From NCBI GenBank assembly GCA_029265905.1, contig JAJUGR010000007.1, positions 1 through 64,000 of the forward strand: a DNA stretch of 64,000 bases, read 5' to 3'. Each line of letters begins with the position of its first letter. Position 1 is the first letter of the stretch. The DNA is from Sporomusaceae bacterium (GTDB lineage Bacteria > Bacillota > Negativicutes > Acidaminococcales > JAJUGR01). The notes under the pieces were generated by a model. The model ran no database searches. It saw nothing but the letters and a program-made list of their open reading frames with translations, and was not told the DNA's origin. Shown here in pieces: positions 60,478-64,000 of the stretch. The translations under genes and the position numbers were made by a program.

Positions 60478-62324
60478 TGGAGACAAAAATTCGCGTTCTT
60501 GACGAACATACCGCAAACCAGATTGCCGCCGGCGAAGTCGTGGAGCGTCCTGCCTCCGTCGTCAAGGAACTGGTGGAGAATGCGCTTGATGCGGGGGCCA
60601 GCTTCATTGAGATTGAAATTGTGCAGGGCGGCATTGAGCTGATCCGGGTGACGGACAACGGTTCCGGCATGTCGCAGGCTGACGCGGAGCTGGCGATTTT
60701 GCGCCACGCAACCAGCAAAATCCGTTCGGCGGACGATCTGGACCACGTGCTGACCCTAGGGTTTCGCGGCGAAGCCTTGCCGAGCATCGCCTCCGTCGCG
60801 CGCTTTTCCCTGCTGACGCGCCTGGCTGGCGAAGAAGTCGGCTGCCGCATTGAGGTGGCGGGCGGCGCCGCGCCGGCTGTCAGCCCGGCGGGTACGGCGG
60901 TCGGCACGACCATTTTGGTGGAAGAGCTTTTTTTCAATACGCCGGCCAGGCGCAAGTTTTTGAAATCACCCCAAGCGGAGGCGCGCCAGGTTCACGATAC
61001 GGTTGGACGGCTCGCGCTTACGCGCCCGGACGTGCAGTTTGTGCTGATTAACAGCGGCAAAACGGTGCTGTCCACACCCGGAACGGCCCGCTTGCAGGAG
61101 ACGATCGGCGGGTTGTACGGCCAAGCGGTGCAGGCCGAGACCGTGGCGGTTGACTATGAATATGAAATCGTCCGGGTTTCCGGTTTTGTCGGAAAGCCGA
61201 CCCTGCTGCGCGGCAACCGCCAGTGGCAGACGATTATCGTCAACGGCCGCGTGATCGTCAGCCGCTCCTTGCAGCGGGCGGTAGACCAGGCCTATGAATC
61301 GCTTATTCCTCGGCAGGGGTTTCCGTTTGCCGTGCTGGCCATTTCGATCGATACGGAACAGGTTGATGTAAACGTGCACCCGCAAAAAAGCGAGGTGCGT
61401 TTCAGCAACGAGCAGCAGCTCTTTAGGGCCGTCTACCATGCCGTTCGATGCGCGCTGGAGCAAGGCGGCACCCTCGGCGCCGGACCGGCAAGTGCGCTCA
61501 CAACCGCCTCGGCCATAACGGCGCCAATTGCAGTTCGGCCGGCGCTTTATCTGCGGGATCCGGCGCCCGCAACAAGCTGGCCCGCGCCGGCCGCGTCCTG
61601 GCGTCCGGCCGGCGTGGCCGCGGCGGGGCAGGATGATTCGCCCCCGCGGGAAGCGTCGTGGGCGACGGCTGCCTTTCAAGCAACCGGCGGGAACGAACAG
61701 GCCCGTGATGCGGGCGCCGTCGAAGCGCTCTTTGCCGCGGAGGTGAGCGGTGCGGCGCCAATTTGGCCGGTGGGTCAGGTTGACAAGGCGTTCATCATCG
61801 CCCAATCGGAAGACGTCCTGTATTTGATTGACCAGCATGCGGCGCATGAGCGGGTTTTATTCGACAGGCTGTCCGCGCGGCTGGAAAACATGGCCGTTCA
61901 GCCGCTGCTGCTGCCGATTGGCTTGTCTGTCACGTACGCGGAGGCCAGTCTGGCCGAGGAGCAGCAAGCGCTCTTAGAGTCCCTGGGTTTTGACATTACG
62001 CCCAGCGGGCCGACGCAGGTCAGCGTCGCAGCGGCGCCGGTCGATTTGCCGGAGAAGGCGATTGAGCCGGTGGTGCGGGAAATCTTGTCCTACCTTGTTG
62101 AGGAGAAGGCGCCGACGGCTCTTTCGCTGCGGCAAAAATTCCTGTTCAGCTCCGCCTGCCACGCGGCGATTCGCGCCGGCGAGGTTTTGTCGATGCGGCA
62201 AATGAAGGATTTGGTCCAGCAACTGTTTGCCACCAAGTTTCCGTACACGTGCCCGCACGGACGACCGGTCACGGTTCGTTTTGAAGCGGAGGAAATCGGA
62301 CGCTGGTTCAAGCGGGGCACGTAG
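60474..62324 (+). CDS. mutL: DNA mismatch repair protein MutL
   Basis: NQIAAGEVVERPASVVKELVENALDAGAS; LGFRGEALPSIASV; DQHAAHERVLFDRL; CPHGRPV; GTG 60474 or ATG 60477 start. Confidence 0.97.
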   Translation: MMETKIRVLDEHTANQIAAGEVVERPASVVKELVENALDAGASFIEIEIVQGGIELIRVTDNGSGMSQADAELAILRHATSKIRSADDLDHVLTLGFRGEALPSIASVARFSLLTRLAGEEVGCRIEVAGGAAPAVSPAGTAVGTTILVEELFFNTPARRKFLKSPQAEARQVHDTVGRLALTRPDVQFVLINSGKTVLSTPGTARLQETIGGLYGQAVQAETVAVDYEYEIVRVSGFVGKPTLLRGNRQWQTIIVNGRVIVSRSLQRAVDQAYESLIPRQGFPFAVLAISIDTEQVDVNVHPQKSEVRFSNEQQLFRAVYHAVRCALEQGGTLGAGPASALTTASAITAPIAVRPALYLRDPAPATSWPAPAASWRPAGVAAAGQDDSPPREASWATAAFQATGGNEQARDAGAVEALFAAEVSGAAPIWPVGQVDKAFIIAQSEDVLYLIDQHAAHERVLFDRLSARLENMAVQPLLLPIGLSVTYAEASLAEEQQALLESLGFDITPSGPTQVSVAAAPVDLPEKAIEPVVREILSYLVEEKAPTALSLRQKFLFSSACHAAIRAGEVLSMRQMKDLVQQLFATKFPYTCPHGRPVTVRFEAEEIGRWFKRGT

Positions 62325-62342
62325 AAAAAGGAGATTACAGAT

Positions 62343-63140
62343 ATGAAGGCAGCTGTCACAACCGGCAGCAAAAACGTTTCCGCCGTGCGGGAACAAGCGG
62401 CAGCGTGGGCAATAGAGCTTGCGCTGCCCTTTCTGGAGCGAACCGGACCGTTGGAAACGATCTGCGCCCAAGCAGGGCTGGACGCCCTGCTGGTAGTCAC
62501 GAAACAAGGTCCGCGGGTGTACTTGCCCGGCGAAGGTGGCGCTTTCTTCTTTCATCCCAGCCTGTCAGTCTTGCGCGTGCAGCGCCTGGCGCGCGGCGGG
62601 CATGACCTGCTGCTCAATGCGCTGGAACTCTCGCCTGGCGAACAGGTGCTGGACTGCACGCTTGGCTTGGCGTCGGACGCCTGCGTCATGGCGCATGCCT
62701 TGGGGGAAAATGGCGCGGTGCGGGGTCTGGAAGCCTCGCCCCTGATCGCACTCGTCGTGCGCGAAGGCCTGATGGCCTGCCAGCGCCAGAACGAACAGCC
62801 GGTCTGGCTGCGCCAAGCGGCAGCGCGGATTGCGGTTGAGACAGGGCGCTACGAGGCGGTGCTGGCATCGTTGCCGGACAAGGCTTATGACGTTGTCTAT
62901 TTTGATCCGCTTTTTGTCCATCCCGTGGCGGCGTCAGCCAACATGCAGCCTCTGCGCCCATTGGCGCAGTCCGGCGGCGTTTCGGCCGCCAGCTTGGCTC
63001 AGGCGCGCCGCGTCGCCAGGCGCCGGGTTGTGATTAAGGACCACCGCTCCGGCGCGCTGCTAAAGGCGCTTAAGGCGCCGCAATTGAGCGGCGGCAAATA
63101 CAGTCATATTCGATTTGGCATTTGGGAGGCTGAGAAGTGA
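62343..63140 (+). CDS. Class I SAM-dependent methyltransferase, RsmJ-like
   Basis: VLDCTLGLASDACVMAHALG; DVVYFDPLF; located between mutL and miaA. Confidence 0.75.
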   Translation: MKAAVTTGSKNVSAVREQAAAWAIELALPFLERTGPLETICAQAGLDALLVVTKQGPRVYLPGEGGAFFFHPSLSVLRVQRLARGGHDLLLNALELSPGEQVLDCTLGLASDACVMAHALGENGAVRGLEASPLIALVVREGLMACQRQNEQPVWLRQAAARIAVETGRYEAVLASLPDKAYDVVYFDPLFVHPVAASANMQPLRPLAQSGGVSAASLAQARRVARRRVVIKDHRSGALLKALKAPQLSGGKYSHIRFGIWEAEK

Positions 63141-64000
63141 AGCCAAAGGTAATCGTCATTCTAGGCCCAACCGCGACGGGAAAATCGGCGCTTGGCGTTA
63201 GTTTGGCCAAGCGGCTCGGCGGGGAAATTATTTCCGGCGATTCCATGCTGGTTTTTCGGGGCATGGATATCGGTACGGCTAAGCCGGAGCGCGCAATCCT
63301 CGACAGCGTTCCGCACCACCTGATCGATATTTTGGAACCGAATGAGCCCTACAGCGCAGCCGATTTCCAGACGCAAGCCGACGCCTTGATCGCATCCTTG
63401 CAGCAACAAAACAAATGGCCGATCGTCGTCGGCGGAACGGGCCTGTACATCCAGGCGCTGCTGGAGAAATACGAATTTGCTCCCGTTGCGGAGGATGCCG
63501 CCTTGCGCGCCCGTTTGGCGAACAAGGCGGCGCAAGAGGGGAACGCAAGCGTGTGGCAGGAGTTGGCGGCGCTTGATCCGCTGACGGCGGCCCGCTTGCA
63601 CGTCAATGATGTGCGCCGCGTAATCCGGGCGATTGAGGTGGCGCATGCGGGAGGCGCCGTGTCGCAGCGGCGCGGGCATCCCGAAGCGATGCGCTATGAC
63701 GCCTGGGTGATCGGCCTGACGATGGAGCGCAGCAAGCTTTATGCGCGCATCAATCAGCGCGTGGACGAGATGGTGGCGCAGGGGCTGATCGAAGAAGTGG
63801 CCGCCCTCTTAAAGCAGGGCGTTTCGCCGACGGCGCAGTCAATGAAGGGAATCGGCTACAAGGAGATCGTCGCTTATCTCGCCGGCGAGCTTGACTATCA
63901 GACGGCCGTCGACAAGGTGAAGCAGGCGACGCGCAACTTCGCCAAGCGGCAATTCACCTGGTACCGGCGCATGCAATATATCGAATGGTACGACGTGTCC
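63137..64000 (+). CDS. miaA: tRNA dimethylallyltransferase MiaA (3' truncated by window end)
   Basis: GTG start overlapping previous stop; VIVILGPTATGKSALGVSLAKRLGGEIISGDSMLVFRGMDIGTAKP; open to window end, so absent from the supplied ORF track. Confidence 0.95.
   Translation, partial: MKPKVIVILGPTATGKSALGVSLAKRLGGEIISGDSMLVFRGMDIGTAKPERAILDSVPHHLIDILEPNEPYSAADFQTQADALIASLQQQNKWPIVVGGTGLYIQALLEKYEFAPVAEDAALRARLANKAAQEGNASVWQELAALDPLTAARLHVNDVRRVIRAIEVAHAGGAVSQRRGHPEAMRYDAWVIGLTMERSKLYARINQRVDEMVAQGLIEEVAALLKQGVSPTAQSMKGIGYKEIVAYLAGELDYQTAVDKVKQATRNFAKRQFTWYRRMQYIEWYDVS

Overview
The window is a gene-dense housekeeping region, almost entirely + strand, from a Firmicutes-type anaerobe. A sporulating Negativicutes/Clostridia-like host is my inference from gene content and synteny, not proven. 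It opens with the 3' end of an rRNA operon (23S tail, 5S, tRNA-Asn). Next is a [FeFe]-hydrogenase locus: a PAS-containing sensory-type hydrogenase coupled to a SpoIIE/PP2C-like phosphatase, then a second hydrogenase resembling group B, each preceded by a small thioredoxin-like [2Fe-2S] protein. The rest is a long syntenic block: yebC-ruvCAB-queH-spoIID-like-queA-tgt-yajC-fau-secDF-lapA-recJ-relA-dtd-MBL-AI2E-fur-hemZ-hisS-aspS-[6S RNA]-rarA-rrf2-alaS-ireB-ruvX-ABC pair-DUF1292-mltG-OMT-U32-DUF4911-pepQ-efp-asp23-amaP-DUF2273-nusB-tsaD-like-xseAB-ispA-PAP2-dxs-tlyA-nadK-argR-recN-nudix-pepA-PHP-(P-loop+Asp23)-DUF3870-miaB-mutS-mutL-MTase-miaA (cut by the window end). The best leads are: (1) the putative H2-sensing module, with a TTGTGA-N6-TCACAG palindrome at its promoter; (2) an unannotated 6S RNA between aspS and rarA; (3) a P-loop NTPase fused to an Asp23-like domain, next to DUF3870; (4) a divergent TsaD paralogue; (5) an Rrf2 regulator beside alaS with the usual cysteine desulfurase/mnmA genes missing. 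I saw no CRISPR array, transposon or prophage. All assignments come from reading the sequence and translations; no database search was run.
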